In this document: positions 36,755-44,753 of the stretch, in pieces
How positions within the stretch are numbered: position 1 is the first letter of the stretch
Layout of the letters: each line of letters opens with the position of its first letter
NCBI RefSeq assembly: GCF_963678245.1
Contig: NZ_OY782770.1
Coordinates: 620,001-684,000, forward strand
Direction: 5' to 3'
Source: an uncultured Sunxiuqinia sp.
GTDB taxonomy: Bacteria; Bacteroidota; Bacteroidia; Bacteroidales; Prolixibacteraceae
Length of the DNA stretch: 64,000 bases
Notes under the pieces: generated by a model
What the model saw: the letters and a program-made list of their open reading frames with translations, nothing else
The model's database searches: none
What the model was told of the DNA's origin: nothing
Translations under genes and position numbers: made by a program

Positions 36755-37582
36755 TTAAGCTAAACTACCCAACGCCAGTAAACCATAAAAGGTGTATTCC
36801 AAATCCCGGGTAGGGTCTCCATCACCAGACAGAAAAGCTCCTCGTTCATAGTTACGCTGAATAAAATCAAGACACGCAGGAGCAATGATGCGACTATCAA
36901 ACCCTGTTTTTTGAAGCACATATAAAGCAACTCCCGTTGAAAGAGTGTCAGCACTTACTGTTTGTTGAAAAGCCTTAAAGCCCGTTGAATTATCAAAATA
37001 GCTAAGCAAATGCTGTTGCTTCCGGCTTACATTTCCGCCGAGCTCAAAAGTCGCTACAGTAATCGCAGCCCATAAGCTACTGGGTGCTCCAGCGGGTGGT
37101 CGATAAAACCAAAGACCTATTTTCCCAATCAACATGAGCCACCATTTTCGTCCAAACCACGCATCAAAAGCCAATAGAAACAAAAACAATCGGTACGAAA
37201 AATTAGTCTTGAAATCTCGGCCAAAGAACAAAGACTTCAATTTAGGCGGCTTTGTCTTAATATTTAGAGCTTTCTTCAGCAATGACACACAATATTTATT
37301 AACAAGCTGTTGCGGTTTTGTCCGCTCATTATCGGCGATAAAATTCCTTAGTTTTTCCAGGTTTTCAGATAACTGCAAGGCCGATGATAACCAATATCCG
37401 AAGAGTGAATAATACAAATCGCCCTGCCCCCCACGGTCGACAAATGCTCCTGTTGCATCTTGCCGGCTATTTACAAATAGCTTGATTTCTTCTTGTACTT
37501 CAGGCCCAAGCAGATTAAAGCCTTTTCTCACAATCTGTACAATGTCAGCGTAAACGGGAGTATGGTTTTCTCGAAAGCCCAT
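36755..37582 (-). CDS. Prenyltransferase-beta-like alpha/alpha-toroid protein
   Basis: This 275-residue protein has repeats of the protein-prenyltransferase beta/terpene-cyclase toroid fold. NSRQDATGAFVDRGGQGDLY corresponds to a repeat rich in Gly and aromatic residues, and the C-terminal RDLEYTFYGLLALGSLA closely resembles the last repeat of geranylgeranyltransferase beta subunits. A central stretch (SYRLFLFLLAFDAWFGRKWW, then LMLIGKIGLWFYRPPAG) is hydrophobic and could contact membrane. No DxDD motif is present. It lies 12 bp before the SHC-like gene and 8 bp after the polyprenyl synthase fusion, so it may be an accessory or heterodimer partner of the cyclase. Confidence 0.7.
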   Translation of the reverse strand: MGFRENHTPVYADIVQIVRKGFNLLGPEVQEEIKLFVNSRQDATGAFVDRGGQGDLYYSLFGYWLSSALQLSENLEKLRNFIADNERTKPQQLVNKYCVSLLKKALNIKTKPPKLKSLFFGRDFKTNFSYRLFLFLLAFDAWFGRKWWLMLIGKIGLWFYRPPAGAPSSLWAAITVATFELGGNVSRKQQHLLSYFDNSTGFKAFQQTVSADTLSTGVALYVLQKTGFDSRIIAPACLDFIQRNYERGAFLSGDGDPTRDLEYTFYGLLALGSLA

Positions 37583-37590
37583 AGCTGTTT

Positions 37591-39159
37591 TCAGAATATT
37601 TTGCCCATCACTCCGTATAAACTCAACTTAAGTTTTAGATTCCGGAGCTGAGCCAATTCGTAATAACATTTATCCACATACAGCTTTAAGAAAGCATCTG
37701 CACGCCGATCGATTTCCTCCTCAAGTAAAACCTGATGCAATTTCGCTGAATCCAGTTGCTCAATTGAAATAAATCTTTTTATTTCACCATCCGCAATCAA
37801 TTTCTCTTTCAACAAAGCCAATAGAAATGGGAAATGGAGAGTATGCTCAGGCTGATGATTTTCACGAAATTCGTTGAGATCATCGCGAATCTGGTAGGCA
37901 ATACCAAACCAATCAGAAAAAGTCTCCAGACACATTAAATCTTCTTTCGATGCCCCTCCGTTAATCGCACCGAGCAACAGCGCGACCTTTAAAGCTTCCC
38001 CTGTCTTCTGTGTAAATATATGTAGTAAATTATCGACTGCATACGATTTCAATTGACCGCCAAGATTTAAGTCGGCCCCCTGCCCTTTTGATAAATTTAC
38101 ATGCGATGAAGAAACGACTTGCAGTGATTTGGCCAACACGCCAGAACTTACCTGTAAGCTGGATAACAATTGGTAACCTTTGCCGATTAAAAAGTCACCC
38201 ACATTAATGGCTACCGGAATTCCATGAGAACGGTGCAGTGTTTCCTGATCATACCTAAAATCGTCATCATCCTCAATGTCATCATGAATGAGAGAGGCTT
38301 TATGAAAGCATTCAATAATTAATGCCAATGCAGCCTGAAGCTCATCGTTCGGTTCACTTGCATAGGAGCGATAGGCCAGGACAGTCAGCAACGGTCGAAT
38401 ACGTTGTCCTCCCATAATCAACATACGTTTCGCCAGCTTCTCCGTTTCATCATTCGGATTGAAGTAATGTTGAAGCGTAAATTCAGTAAAATAATCTTGC
38501 ACCTGGTCTTTCAATAGAGAAACTGATAGTGGTTGCTTTTCATCATCGGGTTTCAAAAGATGCATCTCTTCAAACAACCAACCATAATCCACATTGGTAT
38601 TTTCGCAGCCGTTATGCAAAAGTGGCAATCCCATAACCGGAACTGCTGCTCGTGAAACAGGCTCAAATGAACGCTGCAAAACCGGCATACAACTCACACC
38701 AATCACGGCATCAATAGCTCCTTCCTCAACCAACCCCACGGCAACCGTAGTTCCTTCTGCCACCAAGGTTGTGTATCCCAAGGCTTCCGCTTTACTCAAT
38801 ACGCTGTCAATCTGACAACCTTTGCATCCGGCACAAATTAAGCCAAGTGAATCCATGTCGCCCTCGCAGGATTTCGAATTTTTCAGACATTGAGGCAACA
38901 ACAACAAGCGACGCTCAAATGGGGTGGCTGCAATAACGTCTCGCCACAATTCATTTCCACATAGCACAATGGTAAAGTCCAAAAATTCCTGATCAGCAGA
39001 CAAATTTGCAAGTACCTCCAAAGCCATTTCTTCCAACAGCGAAAAATCAGCAGGCGGAAGCATTCCTTTCTGCATAACCAAGCGCTTGGCCTCCTTTCGA
39101 AGAAGGCTCCGAAGCTTAATATCTTGTGGAACTTTTAATATGCGTTGTGTTTTTATCAT
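37591..39159 (-). CDS. DUF116-polyprenyl synthase fusion protein
   Basis: A two-part protein of 522 residues. Residues 1-200 look like a DUF116 domain, with a Cys cluster (C91, C98, C109, C112, C115, C157, C185; segment GLICAGCKGCQIDSVLSKAE) that could bind a metal or Fe-S cluster. Residues about 215-510 are an isoprenyl diphosphate synthase with first Asp-rich motif DDIED at 293-297 (HKASLIHDDIEDDDDFRYDQ) and a second, DDLNE, at 426-430. The small residues Ala and Ser at -5 and -4 before DDIED argue for a long chain product. The GGKRxRP loop is GGQRIRP (Lys to Gln), and the last Asp of the second motif is Glu, so activity is probable but unproved. It lies between the radical SAM and toroid genes. 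Confidence 0.8.
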   Translation of the reverse strand: MIKTQRILKVPQDIKLRSLLRKEAKRLVMQKGMLPPADFSLLEEMALEVLANLSADQEFLDFTIVLCGNELWRDVIAATPFERRLLLLPQCLKNSKSCEGDMDSLGLICAGCKGCQIDSVLSKAEALGYTTLVAEGTTVAVGLVEEGAIDAVIGVSCMPVLQRSFEPVSRAAVPVMGLPLLHNGCENTNVDYGWLFEEMHLLKPDDEKQPLSVSLLKDQVQDYFTEFTLQHYFNPNDETEKLAKRMLIMGGQRIRPLLTVLAYRSYASEPNDELQAALALIIECFHKASLIHDDIEDDDDFRYDQETLHRSHGIPVAINVGDFLIGKGYQLLSSLQVSSGVLAKSLQVVSSSHVNLSKGQGADLNLGGQLKSYAVDNLLHIFTQKTGEALKVALLLGAINGGASKEDLMCLETFSDWFGIAYQIRDDLNEFRENHQPEHTLHFPFLLALLKEKLIADGEIKRFISIEQLDSAKLHQVLLEEEIDRRADAFLKLYVDKCYYELAQLRNLKLKLSLYGVMGKIF

Positions 39160-39165
39160 CGTTGT

Positions 39166-40341
39166 TTATCCGTACGCACCCAAACCGAAAAAAGCCCGGT
39201 TCTTTGCAAATTTATAAATCCATTTTTTCTCGGGAATTGGCTTTCCTGCCCCGTGACTGGCAACCGGAGTCATCCACCTCAATCGTTCAAGTTCATTATC
39301 TCTACCTGAAGTGTCATTGGCCTCATGTTTTTCAACAAAATTGGCCAACCACTGCGGGTCTTCCATAATAATACAGCCTGAAGTTTTCCTGGGTATTTCA
39401 ACTTTCAAGTCTCTTAAAAATTCCGAAGACTGGTAAATTTCAGCCAACGGTTTATCGCCAACTTGGTCCTTGGCAAATTGAATCACGGGACAAGGTTCAA
39501 TATCTCCCGATGCGTTGATATGGTGACTCAACCCGGAAGCAGCTGGACATAGCCCATTCCCTTCACCATCCCAGTAAGCATCGATAATAGCGATGTTGTA
39601 TTTTGTTCGCGCTTCAACCATGTGCAAGCGTAACTGTTGTATTTGTTGTTTGCTCAAACTTAATTCGATGGTCGCATTCTCCCCAACCGGGCGATAAACA
39701 TAGTACCACAAATAGAGCACTCCTTTGTCAATCAGCGACTGGATAAATTTTTCAGACAAAGCCAATTTCAAATTTGATTTACACACACTCATCGCCACAC
39801 CAGTAACTAAACCGGCATTCGTAGCGTGTTGAATGGCTTCTTGCGTACGATGAAAAACATCGTTTCCGCCACGACGCACATCTGCGACTTGTTCATCTCC
39901 TTCAAAACTAATCAGTGGTGTTACATTCGCACACTTCCGAAGCTTTTCAGCAACTTCCTCGGACAATAAAGTTCCGTTGGTAAACAACTGAAAATAGCAA
40001 TCCTGATGTTTTTGAAAAATATCAAACAAGGGCTTATATAACAAAGGTTCTCCGCCCAGAATCCCGAAGAAATAAGATCCATGAGCTTTCGTTTCTGTAA
40101 TAATTTGATCCAACTTTGCGACCGACATTCGGCTGTTTTTCTTTTTCCCCATCACCCAACACCCCTGGCAATTCAGGTTGCAATCATCGGTTACAGAAAT
40201 AAAATGGAAAGCTGGGAAAAATTCGCCCTTTTTTAACCGTTTCTGATAACGATTAAAGCTTATAGTTCCCTTCACTCCCATATTGTAGAAGAACTTATAT
40301 AAGCATTTCCTATCGGTTTTAAACAGTAATTGTTTCAGCAT
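39166..40341 (-). CDS. Radical SAM/SPASM-like enzyme
   Basis: The 391-residue protein has the radical SAM CX3CX2C motif DDCNLNCQGCW (Cys54, 58, 61), a GGEP motif in FGILGGEPLLYKPLFDIF, and LFTNGTLLSEE typical of the SAM barrel. The C-terminal third has several Cys (GLCPAASGLSHHI, DIEPCPVIQ, SGCIIMEDP), consistent with SPASM or Twitch auxiliary Fe-S clusters. The translation start is an ATG at 40341. An in-frame GTG at 40362 overlaps the upstream stop but is less likely. Radical SAM enzymes of terpenoid clusters such as HpnH add adenosyl or methyl groups, and this enzyme could modify a polyprenoid or cyclised product by analogy. The actual reaction is unknown. Confidence 0.85.
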   Translation of the reverse strand: MLKQLLFKTDRKCLYKFFYNMGVKGTISFNRYQKRLKKGEFFPAFHFISVTDDCNLNCQGCWVMGKKKNSRMSVAKLDQIITETKAHGSYFFGILGGEPLLYKPLFDIFQKHQDCYFQLFTNGTLLSEEVAEKLRKCANVTPLISFEGDEQVADVRRGGNDVFHRTQEAIQHATNAGLVTGVAMSVCKSNLKLALSEKFIQSLIDKGVLYLWYYVYRPVGENATIELSLSKQQIQQLRLHMVEARTKYNIAIIDAYWDGEGNGLCPAASGLSHHINASGDIEPCPVIQFAKDQVGDKPLAEIYQSSEFLRDLKVEIPRKTSGCIIMEDPQWLANFVEKHEANDTSGRDNELERLRWMTPVASHGAGKPIPEKKWIYKFAKNRAFFGLGAYG

Positions 40342-40342
40342 A

Positions 40343-41113
40343 CTATTCTTTTTTTCCTTCACTCTTTCTAAACTGTTCTAATGCATTTCGTCTTTCTTCC
40401 TCAGCCATTTGAACAACCCCCTGCTTGAAAATATTCTTACGAACTTGATTTCGTTCATTTAATCGGACAAATAAGCTACTCTGCTTACTAGCTCCCGACT
40501 CGCTTTCTGTTTCAGGTTCTGCTCCAGCCAGAGTTGACTGTTCCTCCAATCGTGGAAACATGATAGCCAACGTTGGACAAGTTCGTCCGCATGCCGGACA
40601 ATTATTCTTACAAGCCAACGGATTAATTACTTTTAAGGCCTTTTTGTTATAGCTGTATACACCAAATAAGCAAAACCGGGCACACTGCCCGCAAAGCGTA
40701 CATCGGGACTCGTCAATAACCGGATACCACGCCGGTACATCCAAATCGGACACTTGGACCTGATAGCGGGCTTGTCCATCACTCAATTGAAACGTCCCGT
40801 GCAACTGCTCAAGAATTTCATCCACCGAAAGTTCTTTAAAGTTCAGCACGTCATAACTACCAAGCTCTACTCCTCCTTGTTTAAACATGTTCTTAACGGC
40901 TCTGGGGTAGCAAGCTACAACGATTTTGTGGGTGTAGTTTTTCCCAATAGTATGAAGTACATCCTTTTCATGAACTGAAAAGGCACACAGATCCTTCAAT
41001 TCAAACACATCAACATCCAGCTTACTAAAACGATCTGCTAATTGGCCTGTTTTTGATGATGAAATGACATTTGCCCCACACCGGCAAAAAAGGATACATG
41101 TTTTTGCAATCAT
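40343..41113 (-). CDS. Ferredoxin-type 4Fe-4S protein with HdrA-like N-terminus
   Basis: The product of 256 residues begins AKTCILFCRCGANVISSS, with a CxCG element as in the N-terminus of HdrA-type proteins. Two Fe-S motifs follow: CTLCGQCARFC (CxxCxxCxxxC) and CKNNCPACGRTC (CxxxCxxCxxxC). The C-terminal part (QSTLAGAEPETESESGASKQ, then a basic helix EERRNALEQFRKSEGKKE) is polar and charged. It heads the operon, and its stop is 1 bp from the radical SAM ATG, so it is likely the electron donor to that enzyme or the DUF116 domain. An ATG at 41113 is preferred over a TTG at 41125. Confidence 0.8.
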   Translation of the reverse strand: MIAKTCILFCRCGANVISSSKTGQLADRFSKLDVDVFELKDLCAFSVHEKDVLHTIGKNYTHKIVVACYPRAVKNMFKQGGVELGSYDVLNFKELSVDEILEQLHGTFQLSDGQARYQVQVSDLDVPAWYPVIDESRCTLCGQCARFCLFGVYSYNKKALKVINPLACKNNCPACGRTCPTLAIMFPRLEEQSTLAGAEPETESESGASKQSSLFVRLNERNQVRKNIFKQGVVQMAEEERRNALEQFRKSEGKKE

Positions 41114-41319
41114 ACTCTTTGTCAATTGAATGAACTAAGTAAATTAAAATCTTTGCAACCGGGAAATCCAAATACGAATTCTATGGCAGCATTAACAAGT
41201 TTTCACAAAAAGTATAATTATTATTCTTTGAATATATTTATTATGTCATTACATCCTTGCAATCTCAACCAAATATCAGTAGTATTATAGTATAAAAATT
41301 ATCAATCACAATCTGTCTT

Positions 41320-41760
41320 ATGGCGACTGCAAATACGATTCATTGGAAGGATAAATACTCCATTGGAAACAAGTCCATCGACTCAGATCACATGAAATTA
41401 TTTGAAATATATAATCAATTGGTCGAGCTGGTAAATATGGGTTACAACAAGTCGACGTTTTCGGAAGCACTTTCGAAGATGACTGACTATAGCATCTATC
41501 ATTTTAAAAAGGAAGAAGAATACATGGAAAAAATGATGTATCCGGACCTTAACATGCACAAAAAAGAACACCGCTCATACATTTTGAAAATTTCCTATTT
41601 CAACGCGAATTTCAGCACCAACAATCCTCCAAATGCGCTTCACATTATGAAGTTTATAGAAGAATGGTGGAAAACTCATATTCAAAAGATCGATCCAGAA
41701 TACGAATACTTCAAAAAATCAAATCACCTTAAAGTTCGATACCAAACATTGAAGTTCTAA
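41320..41760 (+). CDS. Bacteriohemerythrin
   Basis: The 146-residue protein binds O2 through a non-haem di-iron site. All seven typical ligands can be placed: His24 (SDHMKLFE), His61 and Glu65 (YHFKKEEEYM), His80 and His84 (HKKEH), His120 and Asp125 (THIQKID). The start context MATANTIHWKDKYSIGNKSI is normal for bacterial members. Roles include O2 sensing, storage or delivery. The 206-bp upstream gap separates it from the divergent ferredoxin operon. It stands beside a TfoX-C gene but is probably not linked in function. Confidence 0.95.
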   Translation: MATANTIHWKDKYSIGNKSIDSDHMKLFEIYNQLVELVNMGYNKSTFSEALSKMTDYSIYHFKKEEEYMEKMMYPDLNMHKKEHRSYILKISYFNANFSTNNPPNALHIMKFIEEWWKTHIQKIDPEYEYFKKSNHLKVRYQTLKF

Positions 41761-41786
41761 TTGACCAACTATTTAGGCTAAAAATT

Positions 41787-42050
41787 ATGCAACAATTACG
41801 CGATCTACCCAACATCGGAACAATAGCTGAAAACAAATTAAGGGAAGTTGGAATCGAAACCCCTGAACAGCTGAAAACAATTGGAGCGGAACAAACATTT
41901 ACTCGTTTAAAGACAGTCGACAAAGGAGCCTGCTTAAGTATGTTGTGTGCGCTGGAAGGAGCAATATTGGGGATCCGGTGGCACCAGTTACCTAAAGAAC
42001 GAAAGCAAGAACTTAAAGAATTCCTGAACATGCGAAATATACAACAATAG
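41787..42050 (+). CDS. TfoX C-terminal domain protein
   Basis: This 87-residue protein consists only of the TfoX/Sxy C-terminal domain, with a helix-hairpin-helix-like start (LRDLPNIGTIAENKLREVGI), GAEQTFTRLKTVDKGACLSM and LCALEGAILGIRWHQLP. The catalytic or N-terminal TfoX domain found in competence regulators is absent. Such short members are common in Bacteria. It is 26 bp after the hemerythrin gene and 4 bp before a VOC gene, so all three may be co-transcribed. The partner and role are unknown. Confidence 0.85.
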   Translation: MQQLRDLPNIGTIAENKLREVGIETPEQLKTIGAEQTFTRLKTVDKGACLSMLCALEGAILGIRWHQLPKERKQELKEFLNMRNIQQ

Positions 42051-42054
42051 AATT

Positions 42055-42477
42055 ATGAAACCACGTTTAAACATTGTTACAATTGGCGTAACCAATCTCA
42101 AAAAATCTTGTGAATTTTACCGAAAAGCTTTGGGCTGGGAAACTGCAAAAGGAAGCTATGACCAGATCGCTTTTTACAACCAATCCGGCATCATATTTGC
42201 CTTGTATCCTTTGGATAAATTAGCAAAAGACGCAGAAATACCGGCAGATCGAAGCAGATTTTCGGGTGTTACTTTAGCAATCAATTTGGAATCAATAGAA
42301 GCTGTAGACCAGCTTTACAAACAAGTCATTGAAAATGGAGGAAAATCATTGGTTGAACCCAGAAAAACTTTCTGGGGCGGATACGATTGCTACTTTGCTG
42401 ACCCTGATGGTCATTCGTGGGAAATAGCCTGGGCTCCGTTTTGGAAGTTTGACGACAATGGGAATTTGATTTTGTGA
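42055..42477 (+). CDS. VOC (glyoxalase/bleomycin resistance) superfamily protein
   Basis: The 140-residue protein has two beta-alpha-beta-beta-beta modules of the VOC fold: LNIVTIGVTNLKKSCEFYRK at the start and GGYDCYFADPDGHSWEIAWA near the end, with Glu in the usual metal-ligand position. A metal-binding His at the N-terminal module is not obvious (T or V in its place). Members range from glyoxalases to dioxygenases and antibiotic-binding proteins, so no substrate is claimed. It follows the TfoX-C gene after 4 bp. Confidence 0.88.
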   Translation: MKPRLNIVTIGVTNLKKSCEFYRKALGWETAKGSYDQIAFYNQSGIIFALYPLDKLAKDAEIPADRSRFSGVTLAINLESIEAVDQLYKQVIENGGKSLVEPRKTFWGGYDCYFADPDGHSWEIAWAPFWKFDDNGNLIL

Positions 42478-42665
42478 TAAAAAATGCAACATCGAAAATC
42501 AATAACATGAAATAGACAAAGTAGCTACACCATATTGAATACTCTTCTACAACTCAATCTATCTTCAATCAAATATAACCAGCACTTAAGTTTACGCACA
42601 GACAGAAGCATAATTATTTCAGGCGAATTCCGAGTGTAGCTATTACAAATAAACAATCACAAAAC

Positions 42666-44711
42666 ATGAAAACAACTAAGCTTATCAACTACCTACTTCT
42701 ATCAGTTATAGTTCTTTCTATAACCGCAGCACATTCGATAGGAGCACCCACAAAGTTTGGGAAAATCGACATTGAGAACCTAAAAAAGAACTCATGTCCA
42801 ATTGATTCCAATGCTCATGCTTATTATATATTTGATATTGGAGAGTCTGAATTCAAATACAACACGGCTAATGGAGACGAAGGTTTTCAAATTGTTTTCA
42901 CACGCCATTTTAGAATCAAGATACTTGACAACCAAGGATTTTCCTTCGGAAACATAAAGATTCCATTATACCAATCAAATTCGGGAGAAGAAAACATCGG
43001 CACTCTAAAGGCATATACATACAACCTCGGAAAAGGGAAAGTTGAAAAAGAAAAACTTGACAGGAAAGACGTTTTGTATGAGCAAACCAGTGAAAATTGG
43101 GAAACTCAAAAATTTGCAATGCCAAATATTAAGGCTGGTTCAATCATCGAAATCGAATACACAATCACGTCCGACTTCCTATTTAATCTTCAGGAATGGT
43201 ATTTTCAGAAAAGCATTCCTGTTATACATAGCGAATATAAAGTCTGCATTCCAGAGTACTTTAACTATAATCAAACAGAAACCGGGTATTTCCCGGTAAA
43301 CAGGGAAGTTGGTTCAAGACCAAACTCAGTAACATTCAACAGCATGATCAGAAGTACTAACAACCGTGTAACAAGCTCAAAGTCTTCATCCAGCACCATT
43401 AATTATATAGAAAATACTTATCACTTTCGAGCCGATAATATTACTCCATTTCCAAAAGAAAAATATTTAAAAACAGAAGATAATTATTTATCGAAGATTA
43501 CCTTCGAATTGCAATCTACTAGATTTCCTAATTCACCACTAAAATATTACACGACCAGCTGGGAAGAAATAGATAAAAACTTGAACGATAGTGAATATTT
43601 TGGCAAAACACTTAGCAGAAATAATCACCTTAAGGATGAAATTGCTTTGCTTAAGTCTAGCGGCGAAATAGATGAAGCATTATTAAATAGTGCATTCAAC
43701 CACATTAAAAAGAAAATAAGTTGGAACGGAAAAAGAACTAAATATGTTGAGTTCTCATTAAGCAAAGCATATAAAAATGGAGAGGGAAATTGCGCTGATA
43801 TCAATTTAAACCTTGTAGCGCTACTTCGAGAGTTAGGTTTTAACAGCTATCCCATTATTTTAAGTACACAGGACAACGGAATTATCCATCCGGCACATCC
43901 ATCATTATCAAGCTTTAACTACGTCATAGCTTTGGTTGAACTAAATGGGAAAAATTACCTAATGGACGCTACTTCTCCGATCTCTACGATCAATCTAATC
44001 CCAACCCGTTGTTTAAACGACAAAGGACGTATTATTGGTGATGTAGCTGAAAAATGGATTAACCTAATGGATTACAAATCATATACTGTAAAGGCAACCT
44101 ACCAGATAACGATTGACAGTACGCTGATTCTAAATGGCGCGATCAAAAAAAGATTGGACGATTACGGTGCATATAACTATAAGGTAAAGCTTGAGGAAAC
44201 AAACGACGCATTGGCTTTTATTTCGAAAGATGAGGGAAAAAACTTAGGGGTAGAAGTTACGGATATTGAAGTAGAGGGGCTCGAAAACCAAGGAAAGTCT
44301 CTAAACATAAAATACAAATTTACTGAAGGGAAAATGCTTAACAACGCTGGAGGAATGATCTATTTCACTCCCGTACTTGATCCATTCTTTAGTGAAAATC
44401 CATTCAAATTAGAGAAGAGAGAATTTCCGGTAGAATTCAACCATCCATATCAATTTCTAAATATCTACAACTACTTTCTTCCTGAAAATATGGAAGTTAC
44501 TGAATTACCCAAACCAATAGCCGTTACATTACCCGAAAATAACGGAATGTTCTACTATAACATTCAACAGATAGCGAACATTCTTACGATCACTTCTACC
44601 ATGAGAATTAATAAAAGCCTTTTTCTTCCAAATGAATACGAATACCTAAAATCGTTCTTCCAACATATCATAGATAAGCAAAATGAGCTTGTTGTTTTAA
44701 AAAAGATCTAA
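42666..44711 (+). CDS. DUF3857/transglutaminase-like exported protein (first of pair)
   Basis: This 681-residue protein has a signal peptide (MKTTKLINYLLLSVIVLSIT, then AAHSIG). A DUF3857 domain spans about 50-260 (FTRHFRIKILDNQGFSFGNI; AGSIIEIEYTITSDFLFNLQ). The transglutaminase-like region has the Cys376 of NGEGNCADINLNLVALLREL and Asp in YLMDATSP, but the catalytic His position reads FNYVIALVE, that is Tyr. It probably acts in the periplasm or on the outer surface and may be a pseudoenzyme. The second DUF3857 gene starts 42 bp later, so they form a pair. Confidence 0.8.
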   Translation: MKTTKLINYLLLSVIVLSITAAHSIGAPTKFGKIDIENLKKNSCPIDSNAHAYYIFDIGESEFKYNTANGDEGFQIVFTRHFRIKILDNQGFSFGNIKIPLYQSNSGEENIGTLKAYTYNLGKGKVEKEKLDRKDVLYEQTSENWETQKFAMPNIKAGSIIEIEYTITSDFLFNLQEWYFQKSIPVIHSEYKVCIPEYFNYNQTETGYFPVNREVGSRPNSVTFNSMIRSTNNRVTSSKSSSSTINYIENTYHFRADNITPFPKEKYLKTEDNYLSKITFELQSTRFPNSPLKYYTTSWEEIDKNLNDSEYFGKTLSRNNHLKDEIALLKSSGEIDEALLNSAFNHIKKKISWNGKRTKYVEFSLSKAYKNGEGNCADINLNLVALLRELGFNSYPIILSTQDNGIIHPAHPSLSSFNYVIALVELNGKNYLMDATSPISTINLIPTRCLNDKGRIIGDVAEKWINLMDYKSYTVKATYQITIDSTLILNGAIKKRLDDYGAYNYKVKLEETNDALAFISKDEGKNLGVEVTDIEVEGLENQGKSLNIKYKFTEGKMLNNAGGMIYFTPVLDPFFSENPFKLEKREFPVEFNHPYQFLNIYNYFLPENMEVTELPKPIAVTLPENNGMFYYNIQQIANILTITSTMRINKSLFLPNEYEYLKSFFQHIIDKQNELVVLKKI

Positions 44712-44753
44712 CTCACAGGAAATTAAAGCATATCATATAAAAAAACTACCTGA

